64,000 nt of DNA from Helicobacter sp. 16-1353 (GCF_003288815.1 NZ_NHYM01000003.1:1-64000), one strand, 5' to 3'; shown: positions 42,389 through 52,272, counted from the stretch's first letter. The notes: generated from the letters alone by a model not told the origin. A program made the numbers and translations.

Positions 42389-43786
42389 ATGAAAAGTATA
42401 AAAATAATAATCTTTTTTATCTTTACTCTATTTTTTATCGCCTGTGGGTCGAGCGAAAAAGCGCAAATAACGCAAGAGCAAGAAAGCCCAAAAGTGGCTG
42501 GAATCTTGGTAGAAAATAATGATGTAGATATAGTTTTGGAATATCCAGCGAGATTTAAGAGTATCCAGCAAAGCGAGGTTTATGCCCGTGTGGAGGGCAT
42601 TTTAATGGAGCAGTATTTTAAAGAGGGAGCGTTGGTAAAGAAAGACGATTTACTTTTTAAAATCGAGCCGAGTGCCTATTTAGCGGAGGTTGAGCGACTA
42701 AATGCAGAGATAAAATCCGCCGAGGCGAACTTGGATATGATGACTAGGGATTTTAATCGAATTGAGAAATTATACGCACAAAAGGTCGTTACAATCGATG
42801 TTTTTGACACTTCGCATTTTAATTTTAGGAGTGCAACAGCTAGATTAGATTCGCTTAAAGCAAGTCTTAAAAATGCCAAGCTAAATCTAGCCTATACAGA
42901 GGTTAAAGCCCCAATTAGCGGGAAAATTGGTGCAAGAAATATCGATATTGGGAATATGGTGGGAAATGGCAATAATATTTTGGCGACCATAACCCAACTA
43001 AGCCCGATATATGCGGACTTTTCAATTCCGCCGGGCGATATTGATATTATTCGAAATAGCGATTTGGAGGATATAAAAGTGGATTTTATCTTGCAAAATG
43101 GGGCGTTAAATAATGCATTAAATGCCAAGAATCCGCAAAATCCACAGAATCTAAATGGGTCGCAGAATCCAAACACTGCATTAAACACGCAAAATCCACA
43201 GAATCTAGGTGTGAATCTTGAGCGATTTAAGCCTAAAAATTCCAGCGGTAAAATCGACTTTTTGGATAGCACACTAGATGAAAATACCGCTACGCTAAGG
43301 GCTAGGGCGATTTTTGATAATAGCGATAATTTCCTAATTCCAAATGAGTTTTTGCAAGTTCGGCTTAGTGGCTTGGAGCTTAAAAATGTCGCTACAATAC
43401 CGCAAACGGCGATTTTACAAGATTCCAATGGGAGTTTTGTGTATGTGGCAAATCCGACGGAATCTAAGGAATCTATAGAATCTATAGAATCTATGGAATC
43501 TGCTAACTTAGATTCTGCGGAATTCGTCGAATCTGTGGCGAATCTAGCGGATTCTACGACGAATCTAGATTCAAGTGAATCTATAAAAATCATCAAAAAA
43601 GTCTATATCAAAATCGCCCAAAGAAATACGAGCGAGAATCTGGCAATTATCGAGAGTGGCTTAAATGTGGGCGATGTGGTGGTTACGAATAATCTTGTGA
43701 AGCTAGTCGAGGGAATGCAGGTGGCTCTCAAGCTAGATTCTAGCAATCTAGCGAATGCACCTTTGCCTAAAAATCCCACTTTGTAG
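42389..43786 (+). CDS. RND efflux periplasmic adaptor lipoprotein (HefB/CmeA-like)
   Basis: The protein (465 aa from the ATG at 42389) is a membrane-fusion protein of tripartite RND efflux. It is a lipoprotein (MKSIKIIIFFIFTLFFIACGSS, Cys20). The lipoyl and hairpin parts show YPARFKSIQQSEVYARVEGILMEQYFKEGALVKKDDLLFKIEP, the alpha-hairpin AEIKSAEANLDMMTRDFNRIEKLYAQ and LAYTEVKAPISGKIG. Two low-complexity inserts are unusual: Asn/Pro/Gln repeats (NPQNP..., near 43110-43215) and Glu-Ser-rich DNA-repeat derived SKESIESIESMES and later (43459-43590). The GTG just upstream is less well spaced from AAAGGA. It needs a TolC partner, not found here. Confidence 0.9.
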   Translation: MKSIKIIIFFIFTLFFIACGSSEKAQITQEQESPKVAGILVENNDVDIVLEYPARFKSIQQSEVYARVEGILMEQYFKEGALVKKDDLLFKIEPSAYLAEVERLNAEIKSAEANLDMMTRDFNRIEKLYAQKVVTIDVFDTSHFNFRSATARLDSLKASLKNAKLNLAYTEVKAPISGKIGARNIDIGNMVGNGNNILATITQLSPIYADFSIPPGDIDIIRNSDLEDIKVDFILQNGALNNALNAKNPQNPQNLNGSQNPNTALNTQNPQNLGVNLERFKPKNSSGKIDFLDSTLDENTATLRARAIFDNSDNFLIPNEFLQVRLSGLELKNVATIPQTAILQDSNGSFVYVANPTESKESIESIESMESANLDSAEFVESVANLADSTTNLDSSESIKIIKKVYIKIAQRNTSENLAIIESGLNVGDVVVTNNLVKLVEGMQVALKLDSSNLANAPLPKNPTL

Positions 43787-43847
43787 GGCTTAAAATGGGG
43801 TTTTAATATGCTTGTTTTAAAGGCTTTACCTAAAGATTTTTTATTGA

Positions 43848-44340
43848 CCCGCCCACCACCCTTTTTTATGTGAGGCTATGCCTCACACGAGATTTAAAAA
43901 ATCGCTAAAGCGATTTTTAGATGAACTTCTTAAGTTTCCGTGCGTAGCACGGACACCGCAAGAAGCGTCATCGGGGGTTGGCAAGGAAATTGGCTAAAGC
44001 CAATTTTGGGGGAGATTGCGATAGGTATGGGGAGCGATTTCGCCTTTGCCTTTGGCAAATCACCATTCAAGCCCCTTGTCCCCCCTTTGCTAAACAAAAC
44101 GCTCAAAAAATAAAAAATAGCGTTTTTGTGGAAAAGTGATTCAATAAAGGCTTTGCCTTGAATCTAAATTTATATGGGATTTTTAAGCGGTAGAGGGCTT
44201 CGCCCTCTTTCTTTATCTTTTCCCGCCCACCGCCCCTATTTTACGAATTACCAAAAACTTAAAGTTTTAATAATTCGCTTTTTCGGGTGCTACTGCACGG
44301 GATTTTAGTTTACAAAAAATCGCTAACGCAATTTTTATAA
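43848..44340. other. Hairpin-rich non-coding island A
   Basis: This region between the RND adaptor and pump has no supported gene. It is an ordered chain of short palindromes. Examples are tgtgaggc-tat-gcctcaca, aaatcgctaaagcgattt, ccgtgcgtagcacgg, aattggctaaagccaatt, gagggcttcgccctc, gtgctactgcac and aaatcgctaacgcaattt. Two copies of a C-rich box (cccgcccaccrcccy, at 43848 and 44222) lie among them. The opposite strand of the box reads GGGyGGTGGGyGGG and could form a G-quadruplex. A related set occurs at 52908-53215. Confidence 0.7.
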
Positions 44341-44490
44341 ATTTTGTGGATTTGGTTTCACACAATAAAAAGGTGGTAGAAAAAAACGCCTTAAATAAAG
44401 CTTTCCGCAAGGAATAGAATCTTTAAAAATTAAAGGCTTTAAAGCCCATTTCACGCGGAATCTAGTTAAATATTTTTTTAAAGGAATTTC

Positions 44491-47400
44491 ATGCTTTCTA
44501 AATTTTTCATCAATCGCCCGGCGTTTTCTGCGGTGATTTCGATTATTTTGGTGATTGCTGGGGCGATTTGCATTCGCATTTTGCCAATCGAGCAGTATCC
44601 CCAGCTCGTGCCAACGCAAGTTATGGTGATAGCACAATACCCGGGGGCGAGTGCGGAGACCATTTCTACGAGTGTGGCGAGCGTAATTGAAAATAGCATA
44701 AATGGCGTCGAGGGTATGATTTATATGCAAAGCTCGGCTAGTTCGAGTGGTAGGCTTACTACGAGCGTATTTTTTAATAATGATGTGAATCCAGATATGG
44801 CGTTGGTAAATGTAAATAATCGCGTCCAATCCGCCATAAGTCAGCTCCCAAGTGAGGTGCAGCGACTAGGCGTAACCGTGCGGAAGCGCTCCACGGCAGT
44901 TATTGGCACATATCATTTATATTCAGATAACCCAAATCACAATCAGCTTTATATCGCAAATTACGGGCTTTTGAATGTGCTTGATGAGCTAAAGCGGATT
45001 CCGGGCGTGGGCGATGTGGCGTTTTGGAGTAGCCAAGATTACGCGATGAGAATCTGGCTAAACCCCCAAAAGCTAAGCTCTTATAATCTCTCCCCACTTG
45101 AGGTAATAAATATTATCCAATCTCAAAACGCACAATTTGCCCCGGGTAGCTTTGGGGGTCAGCCCACAGAAAATACACAATTTACTTATACTATTACCAC
45201 AAATGGCTTATTTTCTAGCGTAGAGGAGTTTGAAAATATCATAATCCGCTCTAACATTGACGGCTCAAGTCTAAGGCTAAAAGATATGGCAAGAGTGGAG
45301 CTAGGGGCGCAAGAGTATCTAAACGAGCATTATTATAACGACATCGTTTCCACCCCATTTCAAGTATTTTTACAGCCGGGGGCGAATATGGTCGAGGTGG
45401 CAGATAGAGTGGAATCTACCCTAGCCGAGCTATCCAAAAGCTTCCCAGAGGGAATGCAATATTCCAGTCCGTTCCGCCCTACGGAGTTTATTCACGCTTC
45501 GATTAATGAGGTTTTGAAAACATTTATTGAGGCGATTATCTTGGTTGTGCTTGTGATTTATGTATTTTTGGGGAATCTTAGGGCGACTATTATCCCAGTG
45601 ATTGCTATTCCAGTGTCTATCATTGGGACTTTTGTGGGGCTGTATCTATTTGGATTTTCTATTAATCTTTTGACCCTTTTTGGGCTAATTCTAGCAATTG
45701 GGATTGTGGTCGATGATGCCATTATCGTTATTGAAAATGTCGAGCGGATAATGCATACAGAGCATTTGAGTGCCAAAGAAGCCACGATAAAATCGATGAG
45801 TGAGATTAGCGGGGCGATTGTGGCGATCGTCTTGGTGCTAAGTGCGGTGTTTATCCCCGTGGCGTTTATGGGTGGATTTAGTGGGGCGATTTATCGGCAG
45901 TTTGCTATAACACTTGTGATTTCTGTGGTGATTTCTGGGGCGGTGGCACTCACACTCACTCCGGCACTTTGTGCGATATTTTTGAAAAAGAAAGAATCTA
46001 AGCCATTTTATTTGATTGCCAAATTTAATTCATTTTTTGATTGGCTTACTGCTAGATTTTCCGCTGGAGTGGCGAAAGTGCTTAGGAGGGGAATCTTATT
46101 TGTGATTTTATTTATTGGGCTAGTTGGAATCTCATATGATTTATTTCAGCGTCTGCCTACTTCGCTTGTCCCGGCTGAAGATATGGGATTTATCCAGCTT
46201 CATACGATTTTGCCAGAGGGTGCGTCGATTGAGCGGACGGATAAGGTGCAGAGGGATGTGATTAAGATTCTGCTAGAAGAAGAACCGCTAGTTAGCGAGA
46301 TGACTACGGCAGTGGGCTTTAGCGGACTTCAGGGGAGTTTTAAGAGCAGTGCTGGAGTTGGATTCCACCGATTAATCGACTGGAGTGAGCGAAAAGGCGA
46401 GGGAGAGGGCATAGATGAGATAATCGAGCGATTGCGAAATCGTTTGAGTGATTATCCGGAGGCAAGATTTATCATCAATCAAACGCCGACAATTATTGGA
46501 ATGGATTCCAGTGGTGCGAATGTGTGGCTACAAAACCGCATTGGTGCGAGTATGGAGGAGTTGCAAAGATTGGCTAATCTAATCGTAGAGGAAGCCGGGA
46601 AAAGCCCGGCGATTTCGCAAGTTTTCACCAATATCGCAGTGAATACACCGCAATACAAGGCGAATCTAAACAGAGAAGCCGCAAGTGCCTTAGGCGTGAA
46701 TATTAGCGATGTGTTTTCGACTATGCAAGTTACTTTTGGAAGCTATTATGTGAATAATTTCGAGCTGTATAACAAAATCTATCAAGTTGTAGCCCAAGCC
46801 GACTGGCGGTATCGCCAAAGCCCTAGCGATTTAAGCGATGTGTTTGTAAAGTCAAATAATGGCAATTTAATTCCGCTTAGTTCGCTTGTGAGCGTGGAGC
46901 GAGTAGTGGGGGCGGAGGTCGTCAATCGCTTTAATGTTTTCCCAGCCGCACAGATTATGGCGTTCCCAAGTATGGGCTTTTCTAGCGGTGATGTGCTAGG
47001 AGCGATTGAGGAAGCAGCGAATAAAGTCTTGCCAGAGGGCTTTAGCCTAGCATATGCAGGCTCAAGCTACCAAGAAAGGGCGAATGCCAACACAGCACCA
47101 ATCGCATTTGCATTTGGGCTAATCTTTGTATTTTTGATTTTGGTGGCTCAATATGAAAGGTGGCTTATGCCCCTAGCCGTGCTTACTGCCGTGCCTTTTG
47201 GGATATTTGGGGCGGTTTTGGCGACCTTTATTCGAGGGCTAGAAAATGATATTTATTTGCAAGTGGGGCTTTTGATATTAATCGCGCTCTCAGCAAAAAA
47301 CGCCATTTTGATAGTGGAGTTTGCCACGCATTTAAGGGAGCAAGAAAAGCAAAGTATAATCCAATCCGCCATAAACGCCGCAAAGCTCCGCTTCCGCCCA

Positions 47401-47616
47401 ATCGTAATGACTTCTTTAGCCTTCTCAATGGGCGTTTTGCCACTGGCAATTAGCTCTGGGGCTGGGTCGCTCTCACGGCATGCAATAGGCACTGGGGTAA
47501 TCGGCGGAATGCTCTCAGCGACCTTTATGGCGATATTTTTCGTGCCATTATTCTATGTGTATTTGGCAAAATTAAGCGAATGGATAAAATCTAAACGAGA
47601 TAAGATTGAAAAGTAG
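44491..47616 (+). CDS. RND multidrug efflux permease (HefC/CmeB/AcrB-like)
   Basis: The protein (1041 aa) is an inner-membrane proton-driven drug exporter of the HAE1 RND family, with twelve membrane helices and two large periplasmic loops. Seen are the N-terminal FINRPAFSAVISIILVIAGAICIRILPIEQYPQLVPTQV-like start, the central helix-4 GIVVDDAIIVIENVERIM with the proton-relay Asp pair, and the second-half [22 protein letters not shown] and LPLAISSGAGSLSRHAIGTGVIGGMLSATFMAIFFVPLFYV. It pairs with the adaptor encoded before the hairpin island; AcrB-type pumps prefer bulky amphiphilic drugs and bile salts, relevant to gut helicobacters. Confidence 0.95.
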   Translation: MLSKFFINRPAFSAVISIILVIAGAICIRILPIEQYPQLVPTQVMVIAQYPGASAETISTSVASVIENSINGVEGMIYMQSSASSSGRLTTSVFFNNDVNPDMALVNVNNRVQSAISQLPSEVQRLGVTVRKRSTAVIGTYHLYSDNPNHNQLYIANYGLLNVLDELKRIPGVGDVAFWSSQDYAMRIWLNPQKLSSYNLSPLEVINIIQSQNAQFAPGSFGGQPTENTQFTYTITTNGLFSSVEEFENIIIRSNIDGSSLRLKDMARVELGAQEYLNEHYYNDIVSTPFQVFLQPGANMVEVADRVESTLAELSKSFPEGMQYSSPFRPTEFIHASINEVLKTFIEAIILVVLVIYVFLGNLRATIIPVIAIPVSIIGTFVGLYLFGFSINLLTLFGLILAIGIVVDDAIIVIENVERIMHTEHLSAKEATIKSMSEISGAIVAIVLVLSAVFIPVAFMGGFSGAIYRQFAITLVISVVISGAVALTLTPALCAIFLKKKESKPFYLIAKFNSFFDWLTARFSAGVAKVLRRGILFVILFIGLVGISYDLFQRLPTSLVPAEDMGFIQLHTILPEGASIERTDKVQRDVIKILLEEEPLVSEMTTAVGFSGLQGSFKSSAGVGFHRLIDWSERKGEGEGIDEIIERLRNRLSDYPEARFIINQTPTIIGMDSSGANVWLQNRIGASMEELQRLANLIVEEAGKSPAISQVFTNIAVNTPQYKANLNREAASALGVNISDVFSTMQVTFGSYYVNNFELYNKIYQVVAQADWRYRQSPSDLSDVFVKSNNGNLIPLSSLVSVERVVGAEVVNRFNVFPAAQIMAFPSMGFSSGDVLGAIEEAANKVLPEGFSLAYAGSSYQERANANTAPIAFAFGLIFVFLILVAQYERWLMPLAVLTAVPFGIFGAVLATFIRGLENDIYLQVGLLILIALSAKNAILIVEFATHLREQEKQSIIQSAINAAKLRFRPIVMTSLAFSMGVLPLAISSGAGSLSRHAIGTGVIGGMLSATFMAIFFVPLFYVYLAKLSEWIKSKRDKIEK

Positions 47617-47652
47617 TTTTAGGATAATATTGCAAATTCTATTTTTCAGCAA

Positions 47653-47680
47653 AAGCAAGAATCTTAAAAGATTCCTGCTT
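47653..47680. terminator. Hairpin between the RND permease and MOMP genes
   Basis: Inverted repeat aagcaagaatctt / aagattcctgctt with one mismatch lies between the two convergent genes. It could end both transcripts. On the minus strand (porin side) it is followed by ttttgctgaaaaa; on the + strand by no T-run. Confidence 0.5.
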
Positions 47681-47686
47681 GTAAAA

Positions 47687-49039
47687 CTAGAATCTATAAA
47701 TCATTTCAAGCCAAATTCTATTTGCTTGAACTTGCCCAATAGTTAGAGCGTAATACGCCCATAACTTCGTGCTTTTGGTTAGATTATATGAAATCGATGG
47801 GCTAAATTCGGTTAACGTGGCATTTCCCATTCGATAGTCTTGGATTCCGCCTACCTTTGTGCCATTCTGCATTCTTGCGAAAGTTACAAAGTCGTTTTTT
47901 CCACTAATACCCGAAATATCCAAATTTACCATTAAATCTTGTATTATCTTATAATCTATCGCAAAATACCAGTGATTTATATGGGAGTTTTCATTCGCTC
48001 CAGCACCAAATAGCCCAAGTCCATTTCCGCCAAGCCCAGAGTTAAAGTTCCACCATCTGCCACCTGTCATAATTGCATTAGGCTCTAAGCCCACGCCATA
48101 TCCAGCTCCAAAGCTTCCCGTATATCCCACTCGCAAATTTAGCGAATCTAGTGGCTTTGCACTAATTCTAAAGGCGTAGATTCCCCGTGATTTGGCGACA
48201 TTATCGCTTATTTTTCTATTTCCATTAATTCCTACAAATCTGCCACTTCCATCATTGATAAAATACCCGAAAGGCTGGGAATGTGGATATTTAACCCCAT
48301 TTACACTAACACCTTTGTAGGTTGGCGATTTAAACATATCATTATATGCGACTTGTGCGGTGAATGCGTATTCCTTGCCTACTTTAAACTCCCCAAAAAC
48401 GCCATTTGTGATTTTATCAAAATTAAAATACCAAAGCTTAAAGCCAAATAAATCATAATTGCCATTTACGCCCAAAATCCCTAGATTATTTCCCCAGCTA
48501 AGTGAGTAATTATATAGAGCATTTTCTAATGCTACGCTATCATAATACCCAGCAAAAAGCATAATATTTGAAATATCATTTGATATTAGTGTCCCACCGA
48601 CTGCCCTATCGTTTCCGGGGTCTGTGAATGGTGAAATAAGGCGATTTACGCCAAGTGTGATGGAGGTTTTGGAGAATTGATATTTTCCCCAAAGTGTGTT
48701 TATACTAAAGGCATTTCCGCCTGTTATAAATAAATCTCTAGTCGCTCTAGAGCCACCTACCGCACCATCAGTTGTGAATCCTTGCACGGGAACAGCACTA
48801 TAGTGATAGAGAATTCCCGCATTAAAACTAAAGCCATTAATATCATGTAATGTTAAACCCGGAGCAATCCTAAAAATCCACGATTGACCGCCTGCATTCT
48901 GCCCACTATCAGTAACATAGCGAATGAAAGCCATTCCATCTAGACTTAGTTTGCTAATCAAAGATTCTGCATCCTCTGCGAATCCTTGTTGTATTAAAAG
49001 TCCAAATGCAAGTAACATTGTTGTTAGTTTTTTAAACAT
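47687..49039 (-). CDS. MOMP-like outer-membrane porin
   Basis: The protein (450 aa) has a signal peptide (MFKKLTTMLLAFGLLIQQGFA) and a long beta-barrel of about 16-18 strands rich in Gly/Tyr/Trp/Phe. Segments such as LSLDGMAFIRYV, GVNRLISPFTDPGNDRAVGGTLISNDISNIMLFAGYYDSV, FGAGYGVGLEPNAIM and the last strand RIWLEMIYRF ending in Phe fit the Campylobacter MOMP/Helicobacter Hof family (Campylo_MOMP). It likely forms a general porin. Convergent with the RND permease. Confidence 0.88.
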   Translation of the reverse strand: MFKKLTTMLLAFGLLIQQGFAEDAESLISKLSLDGMAFIRYVTDSGQNAGGQSWIFRIAPGLTLHDINGFSFNAGILYHYSAVPVQGFTTDGAVGGSRATRDLFITGGNAFSINTLWGKYQFSKTSITLGVNRLISPFTDPGNDRAVGGTLISNDISNIMLFAGYYDSVALENALYNYSLSWGNNLGILGVNGNYDLFGFKLWYFNFDKITNGVFGEFKVGKEYAFTAQVAYNDMFKSPTYKGVSVNGVKYPHSQPFGYFINDGSGRFVGINGNRKISDNVAKSRGIYAFRISAKPLDSLNLRVGYTGSFGAGYGVGLEPNAIMTGGRWWNFNSGLGGNGLGLFGAGANENSHINHWYFAIDYKIIQDLMVNLDISGISGKNDFVTFARMQNGTKVGGIQDYRMGNATLTEFSPSISYNLTKSTKLWAYYALTIGQVQANRIWLEMIYRF

Positions 49040-49320
49040 CTAACCCCTCCTAATCATTAAAATCATTATGTGTAATACACATTTATGAATTTAATTAATT
49101 TTAGTAACAAATATATAACTTAATATTATTTGTATGCAAAGATGATTTAGTAAGATTAGGGTTAATTAAATATTGAAAAATATTGGAGTTGGGAAAATAT
49201 AGATGAGCTATTGAGGTAAAATTTAAGAAACTCGAAAGTTGGTTTTTATAAGAATATTTAGGTTTTGAAAATAAAAATATATCTTAAAATATGCAACATC
49301 TTTATAAGATGTCGCATTTA

Positions 49321-50262
49321 TTATTTTTTATCAATAAAGGTTTTAATATTATTTTGTATGCCCTCTAATAGCCTTTTTCTTGCTTCTTTGTAAGCCCACG
49401 CAATATGTGGCGTTAATAGTAGTTTATTTTGTATTTTTTTATCCAAAAATGGGTGATTTTTTGCCATAGGTTCTACTTCTAAAACATCACAAGCAAAATA
49501 AAAATCTTTCTTTTTAATAACTTTTGCTAAGTCTTTTTCATTTACTATTCCACCGCGTCCCATATTGATTAAAATAGCGTCTTTTTTGAGTAACGAAAGC
49601 TCTTTTTTTGTTATAAGATTCTTTGTTTTTTCATTTAATGGAGCGTGGATTGAGATAATATCACTATTTTTTAATAATTCTTGTAGATTCTCCTCTTGTT
49701 CCCATCCTTTAACCACATTTTTGCCACTTGTGGAATAGTATTTCACATTTGCACCAAAGGCTTGTGCTAGTTGTGCGACTTTCTGCCCGATATTGCCAAA
49801 GCCGATTATTCCCCAATTTTTATTTTCTAATTCATAAAGCTCATTTTTAGAGCAAATATAAGTGAAAATATCATTTTTAGCCCATTTACCTTTTTTGACA
49901 TATTTATCATAATAATTTTGTTTGCCAAGTAGATTTAATGCAAACATTAATGTATGTTGAGCTACAGCTTGAGTGCTATAGTTAGCTACATTTTTTACTT
50001 CAATCTTTAATTTTTTTGCTGCTTCTAAATCAATATTATTCATTCCTGTGGCTGTTACGCATATTAGCTTTAGGTTTGGAAGCTTTTTTAATGTGTTAGC
50101 ATCTAATATAACCTTATTTGTTAGTATAATATCTGCATCTTTAGCTTTTTTTATCACATCTTTTTGATTTGTTGTTTGATAGATTGATATTTTTCCTAGC
50201 TTTGCAATACCATCTAAATTACTATTTCCAAGTGTTTTTGCATCAAGTATAACTATATTCAC
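49321..50262 (-). CDS. D-2-hydroxyacid dehydrogenase
   Basis: The protein (313 aa) is an NAD-dependent 2-hydroxyacid dehydrogenase. The NAD motif WGIIGFGNIGQKVAQLAQAFGANV is near residues 149-172. Catalytic Arg (VTATGMNNID block), Glu (DVLEVEP), and His (LLTPHIAW) blocks are present. Glycerate or hydroxypyruvate reductase is likely, but the substrate cannot be fixed. AT-rich like its neighbours. It is divergent from argB. Confidence 0.88.
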   Translation of the reverse strand: MNIVILDAKTLGNSNLDGIAKLGKISIYQTTNQKDVIKKAKDADIILTNKVILDANTLKKLPNLKLICVTATGMNNIDLEAAKKLKIEVKNVANYSTQAVAQHTLMFALNLLGKQNYYDKYVKKGKWAKNDIFTYICSKNELYELENKNWGIIGFGNIGQKVAQLAQAFGANVKYYSTSGKNVVKGWEQEENLQELLKNSDIISIHAPLNEKTKNLITKKELSLLKKDAILINMGRGGIVNEKDLAKVIKKKDFYFACDVLEVEPMAKNHPFLDKKIQNKLLLTPHIAWAYKEARKRLLEGIQNNIKTFIDKK

Positions 50263-50380
50263 AAAATCCCCCTTTTCTTTTGTAGTGTTTAATTTTATGT
50301 GTGAAAAAAGATATATTTAATATATATCTTAAGATATAATAACAAAATTTATATTAAGAATTTATTTTTTAGGATTTAAC

Positions 50381-51250
50381 TTGCTTGGTAAAATAAAAAT
50401 TGCAAATATTCTAGTAGATTCTATACCTTTTATACAGGAATTTAGAGGAAGCACTATTGTAATCAAATATGGCGGTTCAGCCCAAGAGAATCTAAAGCTA
50501 AGAGAAAATTTTGCACTTGATATTATACTTTTGTATATGCTTGGTATTAGACCTATAATTGTCCATGGTGGAGGCAAGAAAATAAGTCAAATGCTAGAAT
50601 CTCTAAATATTGAAAGCAGATTTATAGATGGCATTCGTGTAACTTCCAAAGAAGCTATGAAAATCGTTGAAATGGTATTAAATGGCGATATAAATAGGGA
50701 ATTAACATTTTTCTTCGGTTATCACGGCGTAAAAGCAGTAGGCATTAGCGGAAAAGATGCAGGATTGCTAAAGGCAAAACCTAAGGATTTTGATACTTTT
50801 GGTTATACTGGGGAAATTACAGATGTTAATATTGAGATATTAAATAAATTATTAGATGATGGATTCGTGCCGATAGTCGCTCCAATCGCTTCTGGTGATA
50901 GCATAGAACATCCGGGCTTTAATATAAATGCAGATAGTGTGGCTTGTGAGATTGCAAAGGCGATAAATGCAAATAAGGTCATATTTTTAACCGATATAAA
51001 AGGTGTTTTGGATGCAAATGGAGAGCTTTTATCCACTATTACTTCCAAAGATGCTAAAAAATACAAAGATTCTGGCGTTATCACAGGTGGAATGATGCCA
51101 AAGATAGATGCCTGTGTGTCTTGCGTTGAAAATGGTGTTAAAAAAGTGCATATCATAGATGGCAGAATCTTACATGCAATACTACTTGAGCTTTTCACAA
51201 CAAAAGGCATTGGAACACAGATATTCTATGAAAAATTAGAGAAAGAATAA
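50381..51250 (+). CDS. argB: Acetylglutamate kinase
   Basis: ArgB (289 aa) phosphorylates N-acetylglutamate, the second step of arginine synthesis. The amino-acid kinase fold shows VIKYGGSAQ (phosphate loop), IIVHGGGKKISQML, RVTSKEAMKIVEMVLNG, AVGISGKDAGLL, INADSVACEIAKAI, FLTDIKGVL and GGMMPKIDACVSCVENGVKKVHIIDGRILHAILLELFTTKGIGT. The start is TTG at 50381, with AGGA seven bases upstream; no ATG lies near in frame. Other arg genes are not in the window. Confidence 0.95.
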   Translation: MLGKIKIANILVDSIPFIQEFRGSTIVIKYGGSAQENLKLRENFALDIILLYMLGIRPIIVHGGGKKISQMLESLNIESRFIDGIRVTSKEAMKIVEMVLNGDINRELTFFFGYHGVKAVGISGKDAGLLKAKPKDFDTFGYTGEITDVNIEILNKLLDDGFVPIVAPIASGDSIEHPGFNINADSVACEIAKAINANKVIFLTDIKGVLDANGELLSTITSKDAKKYKDSGVITGGMMPKIDACVSCVENGVKKVHIIDGRILHAILLELFTTKGIGTQIFYEKLEKE

Positions 51251-51255
51251 AATCA

Positions 51256-51738
51256 ATGTTTAATCAAACGACTTTAGCATTGCGGGATTTTTATAAATAT
51301 AGCTTCATTGATAGAATCTTTATCAAGCTTCAAACAAGGGCATTGGGTGCTAAATTTGAGAGATTGTTTATATTGCTTCCTATTTTAATCTATATGAATA
51401 CCATAAATCAACAAAAAGTCCTTGATAATACAAAAGCATTTTTACTTAAGAATATAGAGCCTAAGAATCTAGCCCTAAAGGTTTATGATAGGGTTATGCT
51501 AAAGCTATTTTCTTATAAAGATGATAATTCTTTGTATATCCAAGATAGAAAGAAAGCATTTGATATTCTAAGACAAAATATCCAGCTTTATAATGTAGTT
51601 GATGAAATCTTAGGCGATGAATTTATAGAGCAGAAAAAAATGATAGAAGATATTGTTAGAAAACAATATGATGAAGCCTATTCTATAAATGAGCATAATT
51701 CTAAACTGCTTAGATTCCAAGAACAACATTATTCATAA
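51256..51738 (+). CDS. Conserved hypothetical protein
   Basis: The protein (160 aa) is Lys-rich with one possible hydrophobic segment (FERLFILLPILIYMNTI, residues 34-51) and a helical charged C-terminus (VRKQYDEAYSINEHNSKLLRFQEQHYS). I do not recognise a domain. It starts five bases after argB and precedes rplM; a hypothetical gene at the same place before rplM-rpsI exists in H. pylori as I recall. It may be a membrane-associated protein. Confidence 0.7.
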   Translation: MFNQTTLALRDFYKYSFIDRIFIKLQTRALGAKFERLFILLPILIYMNTINQQKVLDNTKAFLLKNIEPKNLALKVYDRVMLKLFSYKDDNSLYIQDRKKAFDILRQNIQLYNVVDEILGDEFIEQKKMIEDIVRKQYDEAYSINEHNSKLLRFQEQHYS

Positions 51739-51791
51739 TAGTATAATTTTTAAGAAAAACTTAAATTAAGTTATTATTAAGCTTATTGCTA

Positions 51792-51797
51792 TATAAT
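51792..51797 (+). promoter_or_regulatory. Candidate -10 box of rplM-rpsI
   Basis: TATAAT in gctaTATAATtct lies 35 bases before the rplM ATG in an AT-rich region with T-rich upstream. Good match to Helicobacter -10 consensus. Confidence 0.55.
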
Positions 51798-51831
51798 TCT
51801 AGCTTTTAAATCAAATATAAAGGCAATTACT

Positions 51832-52266
51832 ATGAATCTAACTTCTACGCTTAAAAAGAATGATATACAAAGAGATTGGATTGTATTAGATGCAAAGGAC
51901 GAGATATTTGGTAGATTGATAACAAAAACTGCAATATATCTAAGAGGCAAACATAAGCCAAGCTATACGCCGAATGTTGATTGTGGTGATTTTGTCGTCA
52001 TTATCAATGCTAAAGAAGTTAAATTTAGTGGATTGAAATTAAATTCTAAAGAATACTTCACCCATTCAGGCTATTTTGGTAGCACAAAATCGAAAACATT
52101 AGCAGAAATGCTTGAAAAAAGCCCAGAGAAATTATTTAGACTTGCTGTTAGGGGAATGTTGCCAAAAACAAAATTAGGCAAAGCGATGATTGGAAAACTT
52201 AAGGTTTATAGTGGTAGCGAACACCCACATACCGCTCAAACAAACAAAAAAAGCAAAAAGGACTAA
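51832..52266 (+). CDS. rplM: 50S ribosomal protein L13
   Basis: L13 (144 aa) is an early-assembling 50S protein. LDAKDEIFGRLITKTAIYLRGKHKPSYTPNVDCGDFVVIINAKEV and the C-terminal MLPKTKLGKAMIGKLKVYSGSEHPHTAQ are conserved L13 blocks. Length is normal. rpsI starts six bases after its stop, the usual bacterial L13-S9 operon. Confidence 0.98.
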   Translation: MNLTSTLKKNDIQRDWIVLDAKDEIFGRLITKTAIYLRGKHKPSYTPNVDCGDFVVIINAKEVKFSGLKLNSKEYFTHSGYFGSTKSKTLAEMLEKSPEKLFRLAVRGMLPKTKLGKAMIGKLKVYSGSEHPHTAQTNKKSKKD

Positions 52267-52272
52267 TAAAAT

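Noticed and set aside
44335-44829. Minus-strand ORF of 164 aa overlapping the start of the RND permease
   Set aside because: The frame lies opposite strongly conserved permease sequence and inside a hairpin-rich region, has a His/Arg-rich product with no known motif, and would be an antisense shadow.
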